NCBI GenBank assembly: GCA_023954045.1
Contig: JAMLIR010000003.1
Span: 1-64,000, forward strand
DNA: 64,000 nucleotides
Direction: 5' to 3'
Source: Burkholderiaceae bacterium
Lineage (GTDB): Bacteria; Pseudomonadota; Gammaproteobacteria; Burkholderiales; Burkholderiaceae_E
In this document: positions 51,765 through 61,245 of the stretch, piece by piece
Numbering within the stretch: the first letter of the stretch is position 1
How the letters are laid out: each line of letters begins with the position of its first letter
Program-made: the position numbers and the translations under genes
The notes under the pieces: generated by a model
The model's database searches: none
Told to the model about the DNA's origin: nothing
The model's input: only the letters and a program-made list of their open reading frames with translations

Positions 51765-52531
51765 GCGATCCGGTCATCGCGATCGACTCGGTGCGCACGC
51801 GCTTCGGCGCGCATCTGGTGCACGACGGGATCGACCTTCGCGTCGGGCGAGGCGAGCTGGTGGCGCTGGTCGGCGGCAGCGGCAGCGGCAAGTCGGTGCT
51901 GTTGCGGGAGATCATCGGCCTGCAAAGGCCGAACGAGGGGCGCATCCGCCTGCTCGGCACCGACGTCTGGGCGGCGCCCGCGCCGCAGCTGACGGCGCTG
52001 CGGCGCCGGATCGGGGTCATGTTCCAGGACGGGGCGCTGTTCTCGTCGCTGACCGTGGCCGCCAACGTCGCGACGCCGATGATCGAGCGCGGGGGGATTC
52101 CGTCGCATCTGCTGGCGCCGCTGGTCGACCTGCGCCTGTCGATGGCCGGGCTCACCCCGGCCGACGGCGCGAGGCGGCCGAGCGAGCTCTCCGGCGGGAT
52201 GCGCAAGCGCGCGGCGATTGCACGGGCGCTCGCGCTCGAGCCCGAAGTGCTGTTCCTCGACGAGCCGACCTCGGGGCTGGACCCGATCACCGCACGCGCA
52301 TTCGATGCGCTGCTGGCGTCGTTGTCGCGCGACCTCGGCATCACGGTGCTGGTGGTCACGCACGACCTCGACACGCTGATGTCGATCGCGCAGCGCGTCG
52401 TCGTGCTGGGGCGCGGCCGGGTGGTGGCCGACGGCACGCTCGCGCAGGTGACCGCGATCGACGATCCCTGGATCCGCTCGTACTTCGAGGCCCGTAGAAT
52501 GCTCACGGAGGGATCGTCCGATGGAGCCTGA
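51761..52531 (+). CDS. mlaF: MlaF-type ABC transporter ATP-binding protein
   Basis: A 256-residue ATPase. Walker A is GGSGSGKS near residue 40, the signature is LSGGMRKRAAIARAL, and Walker B is VLFLDEPTSGLDPI. The methionine in LSGGM and the DGALFSSLTVAANVATPM segment are typical of Mla/Ttg2A ATPases. It energises the MlaE permease and overlaps mlaD by 11 bases. Confidence 0.9.
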   Translation: MSDPVIAIDSVRTRFGAHLVHDGIDLRVGRGELVALVGGSGSGKSVLLREIIGLQRPNEGRIRLLGTDVWAAPAPQLTALRRRIGVMFQDGALFSSLTVAANVATPMIERGGIPSHLLAPLVDLRLSMAGLTPADGARRPSELSGGMRKRAAIARALALEPEVLFLDEPTSGLDPITARAFDALLASLSRDLGITVLVVTHDLDTLMSIAQRVVVLGRGRVVADGTLAQVTAIDDPWIRSYFEARRMLTEGSSDGA

Positions 52532-53489
52532 AGCCCGGTACACGCTGGTTGGCGCGATCGTGCTCGCGCTGATCGCCGCCGCGAGCGCCGCCTACGTCTG
52601 GCTCGCGCAGGGCGGCGGCGCGGCGGGTTATCGTTTCTACCTGATCCGTTTCGAGAGCCAGTCGCTCGACGGGCTGCAGCTGGGCAGCGACGTGAACATG
52701 CGCGGCGTGAAGGTCGGCCGTGTCCAGCAGTACTCGATCTCGCGCGACAACATCAACCGCGTCGAGGTGGTGGTCCGCGTCGACCGCGAGACTCCGGTCA
52801 GCCGCAACACGAAGGCGGTCATCTCGCGCAACCTGGTGACCGGGCTCGCGCGCATCGACCTGGTCACGCCGGGCACCCCCGGGCCCGAATTGGTCGAGGT
52901 CATGCCGGGCGAGCGCTACCCGGTGATCCCCGAAGGAACGTCCGATCTCGAGCAGATCGCGGGCGCGCTGAGCCGGCTCACGGTCACCGGTGAATCGGCG
53001 TTGTCGAACCTCGAACAGCTGCTCAACGCCGAGAACCGCGCGAAGCTGGTCGACGCGGTGGTCGCGGTACGCGAGCTCGCCAACGGACTGGACAAGCGCC
53101 TCGATCGGCTCGACGGCGTCGCCGACGGCATCCGCGACACCTCGGTGGCGATGCAGCGCTCGAGCCAGGACATTGCGGCCTCGATCGGGCGGATGGCCGA
53201 CGACGGCAGCGCGGTGCTGCGCGAGATGCAGCCGCTTCCCGGCCAGGCGCAGGCCGCGCTCGCCGACCTGTCGGCCGCGGCGCGGGCGCTCGAGCGCGAG
53301 TCGGCCACGGTCGCGAAGCGGCTCGAGTCCACCGCCGACGCCGGCGTACTCGAACTGCGGGCCACCGCGCGCGAGCTGCGTCAAGGCGCCGAGCAGCTGT
53401 CGCGCGCGGCCGAGCGGCTGCGTGACCCGCGCGCCGCGCTGCTCGGGCCGTCGCCGGCGCAACTCGGCCCCGGGGAGAAGCTGCCGTGA
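52521..53489 (+). CDS. mlaD: MlaD-type MCE-domain substrate-binding protein
   Basis: A 322-residue periplasmic protein anchored by one N-terminal helix (about residues 8-30). A single MCE domain spans about 40-120, with LDGLQLGSDVNMRGVKVGRV at its start. The C-terminal part is a long helical, Ala/Leu/Arg-rich coiled region, as in PqiB/LetB or long MlaD relatives. Such proteins form hexameric lipid channels. The gene overlaps the ATPase and the auxiliary lipoprotein, making one operon. Confidence 0.88.
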   Translation: MEPEARYTLVGAIVLALIAAASAAYVWLAQGGGAAGYRFYLIRFESQSLDGLQLGSDVNMRGVKVGRVQQYSISRDNINRVEVVVRVDRETPVSRNTKAVISRNLVTGLARIDLVTPGTPGPELVEVMPGERYPVIPEGTSDLEQIAGALSRLTVTGESALSNLEQLLNAENRAKLVDAVVAVRELANGLDKRLDRLDGVADGIRDTSVAMQRSSQDIAASIGRMADDGSAVLREMQPLPGQAQAALADLSAAARALERESATVAKRLESTADAGVLELRATARELRQGAEQLSRAAERLRDPRAALLGPSPAQLGPGEKLP

Positions 53490-54127
53490 CCGGCGTGCTG
53501 CGCAGGCGCCTCGTGGTCGCGATCGGGGCCGCGCCGCTGGCAGGCTTCCTGTCCGGCTGCGCCGGGCTCGGCGAGGCGCCCGCCCACGTCTTCTACGAGC
53601 TCGGGGACCCCGGCGCGGCGAGCGGGCCGGCCCCGCGCCCGCACGCCGCCGGCGGCCGGACGCTGCTGGTCGCCGGCACCGCGGCGAGCGCGTTCTACGA
53701 CGGCACGGGACTCGCGTACAGCCGCGCGCCCGGCGCGCGCGCGCACTACCAGCTCTCGCGATGGACGGAGCGGCCCGCCGTCCGCATCGCCCGCCTGCTC
53801 GAACGACGTCTCGCCGCCAGCGGCGCATTCGCGGACGTGGCCTCGGCCACCGCGCCGGTGCGCGGCGACTGGCTGCTCGAGCTGCAACTCGAGCAGCTCT
53901 ACCACGACGACACGACGCCCCCGGGCGTTGCGCGCATCGAGGTCACCGCCGAGCTGACCGACTGGGCCGCACGGCGCACGCTCGGGCGCCGGCGATTCGC
54001 CGAGTCCGAGCCGCTGGCGAGCGAATCTGCCGCACAGGCGGTCGCGGCGATCGAGCGGGCGCTGTCGCGGCTGCTCGACGACGCGCAGGCCTGGGTCGTC
54101 GCGCAGAGCGGCCGACCCGCAGCCTGA
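53486..54127 (+). CDS. ABC-type transport auxiliary lipoprotein (PqiC/YmbA-like)
   Basis: A 213-residue predicted lipoprotein. The signal ends in a lipobox GFLSGCAGLG, placing the acylated cysteine near residue 26. The remainder resembles the ABC transport auxiliary family that accompanies MCE systems (FYDGTGLAYSRAPGARAHY, then WTERPAVRIARLLERRL). It overlaps mlaD by four bases and probably sits at the inner face of the outer membrane. Confidence 0.82.
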   Translation: MTGVLRRRLVVAIGAAPLAGFLSGCAGLGEAPAHVFYELGDPGAASGPAPRPHAAGGRTLLVAGTAASAFYDGTGLAYSRAPGARAHYQLSRWTERPAVRIARLLERRLAASGAFADVASATAPVRGDWLLELQLEQLYHDDTTPPGVARIEVTAELTDWAARRTLGRRRFAESEPLASESAAQAVAAIERALSRLLDDAQAWVVAQSGRPAA

Positions 54128-54266
54128 TCCGCTCGTCCGGAGCGATTCGCCGTTGGTCGGCGACGGGAGGAAATCCGTCACGCCCTTTTGAGATCGTTCG
54201 CGCAACACGGGGAAGGCGCCGCGGCTGAAGCGATCCGCGCCCCGGACTCGGTGATGCGGGGATGTC

Positions 54267-55979
54267 ATGAGAGCCTTGTTCAGGCGCGTCCTGGTCGGCG
54301 TGCAGATCGCGGCCCTCTCGTGGGTGCTGGCGGCGTGCGGGGGAGGCGAGGGCTCGAGCGGGCCGCCGACGCTCCCGAAGGACCAGCAGCCGGTCCAGAA
54401 GGACGTGGTGCGCTTCCTGTCGCAGGCCGGATTCGGCGGCTCGCAGGCCGAGATCGACCGGACCCAGAGGATCGGCTTCGCCGCCTGGATCAACGAGCAG
54501 TTCTCGCTGCCGCAGGACCGCCACCAGGCGTACGTCGATTCCCAGATCGCCGCGGCCACGCTCGCGGGCCAGTCGACGAGCCAGCAGAACTGGGTCTACG
54601 AGAGCTTCTGGCGCACCGCGGTGGCCGGCAGCGACGTGTTGCGGAACCGCGTGGCGTTCGCGCTGTCGCAGATCTTCGTCGTTTCGCTGGCCGACGGCAC
54701 GGTCGGCGGGTACCCGCGCGGCGTGGCGAGCTACCTCGACGTGCTCGGCCGCAACGCGTTCGGCAACTTCCGCACGCTGCTGCAGGACGTGAGCCTGCAC
54801 CCGATGATGGGGCTGTACCTCTCGCACCTGCGCAACCAGAAGGAGGATCCGTCGCGCGGCCGGGTGCCCGACGAGAACTATGCGCGCGAGGTGATGCAGC
54901 TGTTCACGATCGGGCTGTACGAGCTGAACCCGGACGGCACGGTGAAGCTGGACAGCCGCAACGAGCCGATCGAGACCTACACCAACGAGGACGTGACCGG
55001 GCTGGCGAAGGTCTTCACCGGCTGGAGCTGGGCCGGGCCGGACAAGTCGGACACGCGCTTCTTCGGCGGCAACGCCTGGGCCGACCGCGAAGTGCAGCCG
55101 ATGCAGTCGTACCCGAAGTTCCACTCGACGTCCGAGAAGCGCTTCCTCGGAACCGTCGTGGCCGAGCAGGCGAGCGCGGACCCGGAAGCGAGCCTGCGAG
55201 CGGCGCTCGACCGGCTGGTCGCGCACCCGAACGTCGGCCCGTTCATCGGCAGGCAGCTGATCCAGCGGATGGTGACCAGCAACCCGTCGCCGGCCTACGT
55301 GGCCCGCGTCGCGGCGGCCTTCGACGACAACGGCTCGGGCGTGCGCGGCGACATGAAGGCGGTGATCCGGGCGGTGCTGCTCGACCCCGAAGCGCGCAGC
55401 CCGCTGCCCGGCGCGACCGGGTACGGCAAGCTGCGCGAGCCGGTGCTGCGCATCGCGCACTGGCTGCGCGCGTTCGGCGCGCGTTCGGCGTCGGGCCGCT
55501 TCCTGATCGGCAACACCGACAACCCCAACAACAGCCTCGGCCAGACCGCGATGCGCTCGCCCTCGGTGTTCAACTTCTACCGGCCGGGCTACGTCCCGCC
55601 GAACACCGACATCGCGACCGCGGGCCTGGTCGCGCCCGAGATGCAGATCACGCACGAGTCGTCGGTCGCCGGCTACCTGAACACGCTGCGCAGCGCGATC
55701 TCGGGCGGATTCGGCAGCGGCAGCCCGCGCGACGTGCAGCCCGACTACGGCGAGGTGCTCGGTCTGGCCGACCGGCCCGACGCGCTGGTCGACCGCATCG
55801 GCGCGATGCTGGTCGCCGGAGACATGTCGCCCGAGTTGCGCGCGCAGGCGATCGACGCCGTCGGCTCGGTCGCGGTGTCCACGTCCAACGCGCAGTCGGC
55901 CGCGACCGCGCGGCTCAACCGGGTGAAGCTGGCGATCTTCCTGGTCATGGCCTCGCCGGACTACCTCGTGCAGAAGTGA
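54267..55979 (+). CDS. DUF1800-family exported lipoprotein
   Basis: A 570-residue protein of the DUF1800 family. A lipobox (VLAACGGGEG, cysteine near residue 27) predicts lipidation. Family segments include VRFLSQAGFGGSQAEIDR, NYAREVMQLFTIGLYELNPD and LGQTAMRSPSVFNFYRPGY. No enzymatic role is established for the family. A DUF1501 gene follows after 14 bases, the usual partnership. The genes probably act together outside the cytoplasm. Confidence 0.85.
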   Translation: MRALFRRVLVGVQIAALSWVLAACGGGEGSSGPPTLPKDQQPVQKDVVRFLSQAGFGGSQAEIDRTQRIGFAAWINEQFSLPQDRHQAYVDSQIAAATLAGQSTSQQNWVYESFWRTAVAGSDVLRNRVAFALSQIFVVSLADGTVGGYPRGVASYLDVLGRNAFGNFRTLLQDVSLHPMMGLYLSHLRNQKEDPSRGRVPDENYAREVMQLFTIGLYELNPDGTVKLDSRNEPIETYTNEDVTGLAKVFTGWSWAGPDKSDTRFFGGNAWADREVQPMQSYPKFHSTSEKRFLGTVVAEQASADPEASLRAALDRLVAHPNVGPFIGRQLIQRMVTSNPSPAYVARVAAAFDDNGSGVRGDMKAVIRAVLLDPEARSPLPGATGYGKLREPVLRIAHWLRAFGARSASGRFLIGNTDNPNNSLGQTAMRSPSVFNFYRPGYVPPNTDIATAGLVAPEMQITHESSVAGYLNTLRSAISGGFGSGSPRDVQPDYGEVLGLADRPDALVDRIGAMLVAGDMSPELRAQAIDAVGSVAVSTSNAQSAATARLNRVKLAIFLVMASPDYLVQK

Positions 55980-55993
55980 GCGGGAAGACCATC

Positions 55994-57409
55994 ATGAAGC
56001 GAATCGATGCCTCGCGACGCGAGTTCCTGCGCACCTCGTCGCTGCTGTCCGTGCTCGGGCCCGCCGGCGTGCCCTTCGCGATGAACCTCGCGACGATCGG
56101 CGCAGCCGCCGCGCAGACCGCCGACGACTACCGCGCGCTGGTCTGCGTCTTCTTCTTCGGCGGCAACGATCACCACAACACCGTGATCGCGACCGACACC
56201 GCGTCCTGGAGCGAATACCAGCGGCTGCGCGCGACGCCGCCCGATCCGATCGCGCTACCCGCGCCCGGCGCCGCCGGCGGCGTGCTGCCGATCGAGCCCG
56301 TCACCCCGCAGGCCGGGCGTTCGTTCGCGCTGCACCCGAACCTGGGGCCGCTGAAGAACCTGTTCGACGCCGGACGCGCGGCAGTCGTGGCCAACGTCGG
56401 GCCGCTGATCGCGCCGATGACCAAGACGCAGTACAACAACGGCAGCGTTCCGCGCCCGCCGAAGCTGTTCTCGCACAACGACCAGCAATCGACCTGGCAG
56501 GCGTACGCGCCCGAGGGCGCGCGCTACGGCTGGGGCGGACGGATGGGCGACCTGCTGGCAAGCCGGAACGCCGCGTCGACGTTCACCTGCATGTCGGTGT
56601 CGGGCAATGCGGTCTGGCTGGCCGGCCAGTCCACGCTTCAGTACCAGGTCGGACCCAACGGCGGGATTCCGATCGCCGGGCTGAGCGGCTCGCAGTTCGG
56701 CTCGTCGAGCGCCGGCAGCGTCCTGCGCTCGATCGTCACCGCCGACCGCGCCCACCTGCTCGAGCGCGAGCTGAACCGGATCACCTCGCGCTCGATCGAC
56801 GCGCAGGCCGCGCTGAACGCCGCGATGCTGCCGGCCGACGCGGTCGAGGCGGTGCCGACGGTTCCGGGCACGACGCAGGCGAACCCGCTGGCGTCGCAGC
56901 TGCAGACCGTCGCGCGCGTGATCGGCGGGCGCGGTGCGCTCGGCGCGAAACGCCAGGTGTTCTTCGTCAGCATCGGGGGCTTCGACACGCACGACGCGCA
57001 GCGCGTCAACCAGGGCAACCTGATGACCCGGATCGGCCAGGCGCTGGAGTACTTCGACCGGCTGCTGGCGAGCCCGTCGGTCAATGCGCTGAACGAGGTG
57101 ACGCTGTTCACCGCGTCGGACTTCGGCCGCACGCTGACCAGCAACGGCGACGGCACCGACCACGGCTGGGGCGCGCACCACTTCGTGACCGGCGGCGCGG
57201 TGCGCGGCAAGGACGTCTACGGGCGCTACCCGCTCATCGGGGTGAACACCGACGACGACGTGGGCCAGGGCCGCCTGCTGCCCGCCGTCTCCGTCGATCA
57301 GTACGCCGGCACGCTGGCGCGCTGGTTCGGGCTGACCGCGACGCAGGTCGACGAGGTGTTCCCGAACCTGCGCAACTTCCCGGTCGCCGACCTCGGGTTC
57401 ATGACCTGA
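55994..57409 (+). CDS. DUF1501-family protein with Tat signal
   Basis: A 471-residue protein. The N terminus carries a twin-arginine signal (SRREFLRTSSLLSVLG, then a hydrophobic core to about AAAAQ), so it is exported folded. DUF1501 proteins have an alkaline phosphatase/sulfatase-like fold. Visible family blocks are VFFFGGNDHHNTVI, SHNDQQSTWQ and TASDFGRTLTSNGDGTDHGW, which could bind metal. The function of the family is not established. It is paired with the DUF1800 lipoprotein. Confidence 0.85.
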   Translation: MKRIDASRREFLRTSSLLSVLGPAGVPFAMNLATIGAAAAQTADDYRALVCVFFFGGNDHHNTVIATDTASWSEYQRLRATPPDPIALPAPGAAGGVLPIEPVTPQAGRSFALHPNLGPLKNLFDAGRAAVVANVGPLIAPMTKTQYNNGSVPRPPKLFSHNDQQSTWQAYAPEGARYGWGGRMGDLLASRNAASTFTCMSVSGNAVWLAGQSTLQYQVGPNGGIPIAGLSGSQFGSSSAGSVLRSIVTADRAHLLERELNRITSRSIDAQAALNAAMLPADAVEAVPTVPGTTQANPLASQLQTVARVIGGRGALGAKRQVFFVSIGGFDTHDAQRVNQGNLMTRIGQALEYFDRLLASPSVNALNEVTLFTASDFGRTLTSNGDGTDHGWGAHHFVTGGAVRGKDVYGRYPLIGVNTDDDVGQGRLLPAVSVDQYAGTLARWFGLTATQVDEVFPNLRNFPVADLGFMT

Positions 57410-57428
57410 TCCGGGCGCGCCGGCCGCG

Positions 57429-57773
57429 TCAGCGCAAGCGCGGGAGCAACGCGCTCACCGTCCAGCTGATCAGGCTGTAGACGATCGCGCCGAGCACGGC
57501 CCAGCCGAAGCTGCGCACCGCGAAACCTTCGATGAAGCGCGCGGCGAGCCAGAACAGGAACCCGTTGATCACGAAGGTGAACAGGCCCAGCGTGAGCAGG
57601 TTCACCGGCAGCGTCAGCACCAGCAGCACGGGGCGGATCACCGCGTTGAGCAGGCCGAGCACCAGCGCGGCGACGAGCGCGGTGCCGAAGCTCGCGACGC
57701 TCACGGCGGGCATCAGCCAGGCGAGCAGCAGCAGGCTGACGGCGTTGACCGCCCAACCGATGATCAGCGACAT
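57429..57773 (-). CDS. Phage-holin-family (DUF360-type) small membrane protein
   Basis: A 114-residue protein with four hydrophobic segments. The segment GTALVAALVLGLLNAVIRPV and the paired LTLPVNLLTLGLFTFVINGF fit the phage holin family 4/YvlD group common on bacterial chromosomes. It is not part of a prophage here. It lies 25 bases after the universal stress gene in the same direction. Role unknown; these proteins are not proven holins. Confidence 0.78.
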   Translation of the reverse strand: MSLIIGWAVNAVSLLLLAWLMPAVSVASFGTALVAALVLGLLNAVIRPVLLVLTLPVNLLTLGLFTFVINGFLFWLAARFIEGFAVRSFGWAVLGAIVYSLISWTVSALLPRLR

Positions 57774-57798
57774 GGCGCCCTCCTCGTGAACGGCGGGT

Positions 57799-58230
57799 TC
57801 ACTTCACCAGCAGCACCGGGACCCTCGAGATTTCGGCCACGCGCTTGGCGACCGAACCGATGACGAGGTCCTTCAGCGCGCTGCGGCCCTTCGAGCCCAG
57901 CACCAGCAGGTCGAACTTGCCGCGCTCGGCTGCTTCGACGATCTCGGTGGCGACGTGACCCGTGCGGATGATCATGTCGTGAACGACGCCGGCCTTGTCG
58001 CACGCCTTGCGCGCGTCGCCGAGGTCCTGCTCGCTCAGCTCGCGCAGGTAGTCGGCGACCGCGTCCTTGCCGACGAAGCGCCGCGCGTGCCTGAGCGCGA
58101 CGTCGTCGTGCACGCTGATCAGCGTGATCGAGCCGCCCTCGGACAGGCGCCCGAGAAGCTGGATCGCGTACTTCACCGCGTGCAGCGCGTTCTTCGATCC
58201 GTCGGTGGCGACGAGCAGTTTCACTGTCAT
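57799..58230 (-). CDS. Universal stress protein (UspA family)
   Basis: A 143-residue UspA-domain protein. It starts MTVKLLVATDGSKNALHAVK and ends with the ATP-binding loop GSKGRSALKDLVIGSVAKRV, which keeps the G-x2-G-x9-G(S/T) pattern of nucleotide-binding Usps. ATG at 58230 follows AAGGAG and overlaps the ubiX stop (58227-58230). Longer readings of the frame run into ubiX and are not credible. Confidence 0.88.
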   Translation of the reverse strand: MTVKLLVATDGSKNALHAVKYAIQLLGRLSEGGSITLISVHDDVALRHARRFVGKDAVADYLRELSEQDLGDARKACDKAGVVHDMIIRTGHVATEIVEAAERGKFDLLVLGSKGRSALKDLVIGSVAKRVAEISRVPVLLVK

Positions 58231-58817
58231 TCTCCTTCTTCGGCATTGCGCAGTCCGCCCCAGCGGGGCGCGAGCCGGTGCTCGATCCCGAACAGGTCGA
58301 GCACGCGTGCGCAGGTCTGGTCGATCAGGTCGCCGATTCCTTGCGGCCGGTGGTAGAACGCGGGCAGCGGCGGGTAGACGATTCCGCCCATCTCGGTGAC
58401 GGCGGTCATGTTGCGCAGGTGCGCGAGGTTCAGTGGCGCCTCGCGCGCCAGCAGCACGAGCCGCCGGCGTTCCTTCAGCACCACGTCGGCGGCGCGCGCG
58501 ACGAGGTTGTCGGACAGGCCGTGGGCGACTGCGGCCAGCGTCTTCATCGAGCACGGCGCGACGACCATGCCCTCGGTCTGGAACGAACCCGACGCGATGC
58601 TGGCGCCGACGTCGCGCACGCTATGGACGACGTGGCCCAGCGACTCGACCTCCTGGCGCGGCCGCTGCAGTTCCTGCTCGACGTTCATCCAGCCGGCCGG
58701 CGTGACCATCAGGTGGATCTCGAGGCCCGGCATCGCGCGCAGCAGCTCGAGCAGCCGCACGCCGTAGACCGCGCCGGTGGCGCCGGTGATCGCAACGATG
58801 AGTCGGCGGGGAGTCAC
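58227..58817 (-). CDS. ubiX: Flavin prenyltransferase UbiX
   Basis: A 196-residue UbiX-family protein. The FMN-binding ITGATGAVYGVRLLELL start, the VAPCSMKTLAAVAHG block and REAPLNLAHLRNM are family signatures. It makes prenylated FMN for UbiD-type decarboxylases, here mainly for ubiquinone synthesis. It lies between grxD and the stress protein on the minus strand, as in many Burkholderiales. Length is normal. Confidence 0.92.
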   Translation of the reverse strand: MTPRRLIVAITGATGAVYGVRLLELLRAMPGLEIHLMVTPAGWMNVEQELQRPRQEVESLGHVVHSVRDVGASIASGSFQTEGMVVAPCSMKTLAAVAHGLSDNLVARAADVVLKERRRLVLLAREAPLNLAHLRNMTAVTEMGGIVYPPLPAFYHRPQGIGDLIDQTCARVLDLFGIEHRLAPRWGGLRNAEEGE

Positions 58818-58873
58818 GGCGCGATTCTACTTGCCGGCGCCGCCGCCGAATGCCGCGACGCGCTGGCCGCGCC

Positions 58874-59194
58874 TCAGGCCTGGGCAGCCTGCGGAATCAG
58901 TTTCTGCAGTTCACCGGACTGGAACATCTCGTACATGATGTCCGAGCCCCCGACGAACTCGCCGCCGATGTAGAGCTGGGGGATCGTCGGCCAGTTCGCG
59001 AAATCCTTGATCGCCTGGCGGACTTCGTCGTCCTCGAGCACGTTGACCGTGACGAGGTTCTTCACGCCGCAGGCCTTCAGGATCTGGATCGCGCGGCCCG
59101 AGAAACCGCACTGCGGGAACTCCGCGGTGCCCTTCATGAACAGCACGACGGGGTTTTCGGAGACGGTCTTCTGGATGAATGCCTTTGCGTCCAT
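58874..59194 (-). CDS. grxD: Monothiol glutaredoxin, Grx4 family
   Basis: A 106-residue monothiol glutaredoxin. The active-site motif is CGFS with Cys29, preceded by the GTAEFPQ glutathione region, and later WPTIPQLYIGGEFVGG. It binds a bridging [2Fe-2S] cluster with glutathione and takes part in iron-sulfur delivery. It sits directly downstream of prmC, as in many Burkholderiales. Confidence 0.93.
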   Translation of the reverse strand: MDAKAFIQKTVSENPVVLFMKGTAEFPQCGFSGRAIQILKACGVKNLVTVNVLEDDEVRQAIKDFANWPTIPQLYIGGEFVGGSDIMYEMFQSGELQKLIPQAAQA

Positions 59195-59275
59195 GAATGC
59201 CTCGGGAGGATCGGGGTGCCGGGGTCGGCAGATCGTGGATTCTAGGAACGAGCCCGGCCCAGCGTCAAACCGGGG

Positions 59276-60148
59276 TCATTCGGGCTTGCGGGCGAACGTC
59301 ACGCGCGGCAGGGCGGCGGCGTCGCACAGCGTCGCGATCGACGCGAATCCGGCATCGGCCAGCAGCGCGCGCAGCGCCTCGCCCTGATCGAAGCCGTGCT
59401 CGAGCAGCAGCCAGCCTCCGCGCAGCAGGTGTCGCCCGGTGCCGGCGACGATCGCGCGCAGCGCCGCCAGCCCATCGGGGCCGGCGACCAGCGCCTGGAT
59501 CGGCTCGAAGCGCAGGTCTCCCTGCGCGAGGTGCGGATCGCCGGCCTCGACGTAGGGCGGGTTCGATGCGACGAGGTCGAAGCGCTCCTGCGCGTCGACC
59601 GCTTCCCACCAGTTCCCCTGGCGCAGCTGCAGCCGGCCGCTGGCCAGCGCCTCGCCGGCGAGCCGCTGCGCGTTGCGGCGTGCGACGGCCAGCGCCTGCG
59701 TCGAGCGGTCGGTCGCGACGACCCGCAGGTCGTCGCGTTCGCAGGCGAGGCTGATCGCGATCGCGCCGCTGCCGGTGCCGAGGTCGAGCACGCGCGCGCC
59801 GCGGGCCGCCCGTTCGAGCGCCGTCTGCACCAGCAGCTCGGTCTCCGGCCGCGGGATCAGCACGTCGGGTGAGACCTCGAATTCGCGTCCGAGGAACTCG
59901 CGCGTGCCGGTCAGATAGGCGACCGGCTCGCCGTCGCGCCGCCGTCGCGCCAGTTCGGCGAACGCCTCGGCCGCGCGCGCGTCGGCGGCTTCGTCGCCGT
60001 GGGCGATCAGCCACTCGCGGCGATGGCCGCTGGCGCGCTCGAGCAGGACGCGGGCCTCGAGCCTGGGCAGGCCGCTTGCGAGTGCGAGCCGCTCCCAGCT
60101 CGGCGCGGCCGGCTCCGGTGCCTGCGCCGCGGCGCCGCGGCCGCTCAC
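59276..60148 (-). CDS. prmC: Release factor glutamine methyltransferase PrmC
   Basis: A 290-residue SAM-dependent methyltransferase. The motif I is [16 protein letters not shown] and the catalytic NPPY motif is in [12 protein letters not shown]. The N-terminal release-factor-binding helical domain precedes [16 protein letters not shown]. It methylates the GGQ glutamine of release factors. GTG at 60148 overlaps the prfA stop (GTGA), the classic coupled arrangement. Confidence 0.92.
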   Translation of the reverse strand: MSGRGAAAQAPEPAAPSWERLALASGLPRLEARVLLERASGHRREWLIAHGDEAADARAAEAFAELARRRRDGEPVAYLTGTREFLGREFEVSPDVLIPRPETELLVQTALERAARGARVLDLGTGSGAIAISLACERDDLRVVATDRSTQALAVARRNAQRLAGEALASGRLQLRQGNWWEAVDAQERFDLVASNPPYVEAGDPHLAQGDLRFEPIQALVAGPDGLAALRAIVAGTGRHLLRGGWLLLEHGFDQGEALRALLADAGFASIATLCDAAALPRVTFARKPE

Positions 60149-61230
60149 GCCGGACCCTCGCCGAGCTCGGCGAGAAGTCGCGCCTGGTGCTCGGCCGACA
60201 GCGCGGCGATCAGCTCGTCGAGGTCGCCGTCCATCACCTGCTGCAGCTTGTAGAGCGTCAGGTTGATCCGGTGATCGGTGACCCGCCCTTGCGGGAAGTT
60301 GTAGGTGCGGATGCGCTCGGAGCGGTCGCCCGAGCCGATCAGCGACTTGCGCTGCGCGGCCTCGCGCGCCTGCGCCTCGCGCATCTGTCGATCCTTCAAT
60401 CGCGTCGCGAGCACCTGCATCGCCCGGTCGCGGTTGCGGTGCTGGGAGCGGTCGTCCTGGCACTCGACGACGATGCCGGTGGGCAGGTGGGTGATGCGCA
60501 CCGCCGACTCGGTCTTGTTCACGTGCTGGCCACCGGCGCCCGACGCGCGGAACACGTCGACCCGGATCTCGTCCGGGTCGATGTCGACTTCGCCGACCTC
60601 GTCGGCCTCCGGCATCACCGCCACCGTGCACGCCGACGTGTGGATCCGCCCCTGCGCCTCGGTCTCGGGGACGCGCTGCACCCGGTGGCCGCCGGACTCG
60701 AACTTCAGCTGCGAGTAGGCGCCGTCGCCGGCGATGCGGACGATCGCCTCCTTGTAGCCGCCGAGCTCCGACTCGCTCGCCGAGACGATCTCGGTCTGCC
60801 AGCCGCGCCGCTCGGCGAAGCGCAGGTACATCCGCAGCAGCGCCCCGGCGAACAGCGCCGATTCGTCTCCGCCGGTTCCGGCACGAATCTCCAGCAGCAC
60901 GCTGCGCTCGTCGTTCGGATCCTTCGGCAGCAGCAGCCGCTGCAGCAGCGCCTCCTGCTGGCCGGCGCGTGCGGTGGCGGCGGTCGCCTCCTCGTCGGCG
61001 AACTCGCGCATCGCCGGGTCCGAGCGCATCTGCTCGGCGGTGCGCAGGTCGGCGATCGCGCGCTTCCAGGCTTCGTAGCAGTCGACGACCTGCGACAACT
61101 CGGCGTGCTCGCGGCTGGCGCGACGGAACGCGTCGAGGTCGCGCGCGGCGTCCTCGCTGGAGAGCAGCAGGTTGACTTCGGCCAGGCGGCGTTCGAGCTG
61201 CTCGAGCCTGGCCTGCATGGAGGCCTTCAT
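60145..61230 (-). CDS. prfA: Peptide chain release factor 1
   Basis: A 361-residue class I release factor. The peptidyl-hydrolysis motif GGQ lies in [17 protein letters not shown], and the codon-recognition tripeptide is Pro-Glu-Thr in [14 protein letters not shown], a PxT variant consistent with RF1 (UAA/UAG). Length is normal. The hemA gene lies 15 bases upstream and prmC overlaps downstream. Confidence 0.95.
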   Translation of the reverse strand: MKASMQARLEQLERRLAEVNLLLSSEDAARDLDAFRRASREHAELSQVVDCYEAWKRAIADLRTAEQMRSDPAMREFADEEATAATARAGQQEALLQRLLLPKDPNDERSVLLEIRAGTGGDESALFAGALLRMYLRFAERRGWQTEIVSASESELGGYKEAIVRIAGDGAYSQLKFESGGHRVQRVPETEAQGRIHTSACTVAVMPEADEVGEVDIDPDEIRVDVFRASGAGGQHVNKTESAVRITHLPTGIVVECQDDRSQHRNRDRAMQVLATRLKDRQMREAQAREAAQRKSLIGSGDRSERIRTYNFPQGRVTDHRINLTLYKLQQVMDGDLDELIAALSAEHQARLLAELGEGPA

Positions 61231-61245
61231 GCCCGGGGCGCCCGG

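Noticed and set aside
57429..57773. Holin as evidence of a prophage
   Set aside because: No other phage gene is nearby and this membrane family is common on chromosomes outside phages.
60640..60700. RF1 codon-recognition tripeptide reads Pro-Glu-Thr, not Pro-Ala-Thr or Pro-Val-Thr
   Set aside because: The middle residue varies among bacterial RF1 proteins, so this is not evidence for altered stop codon use.
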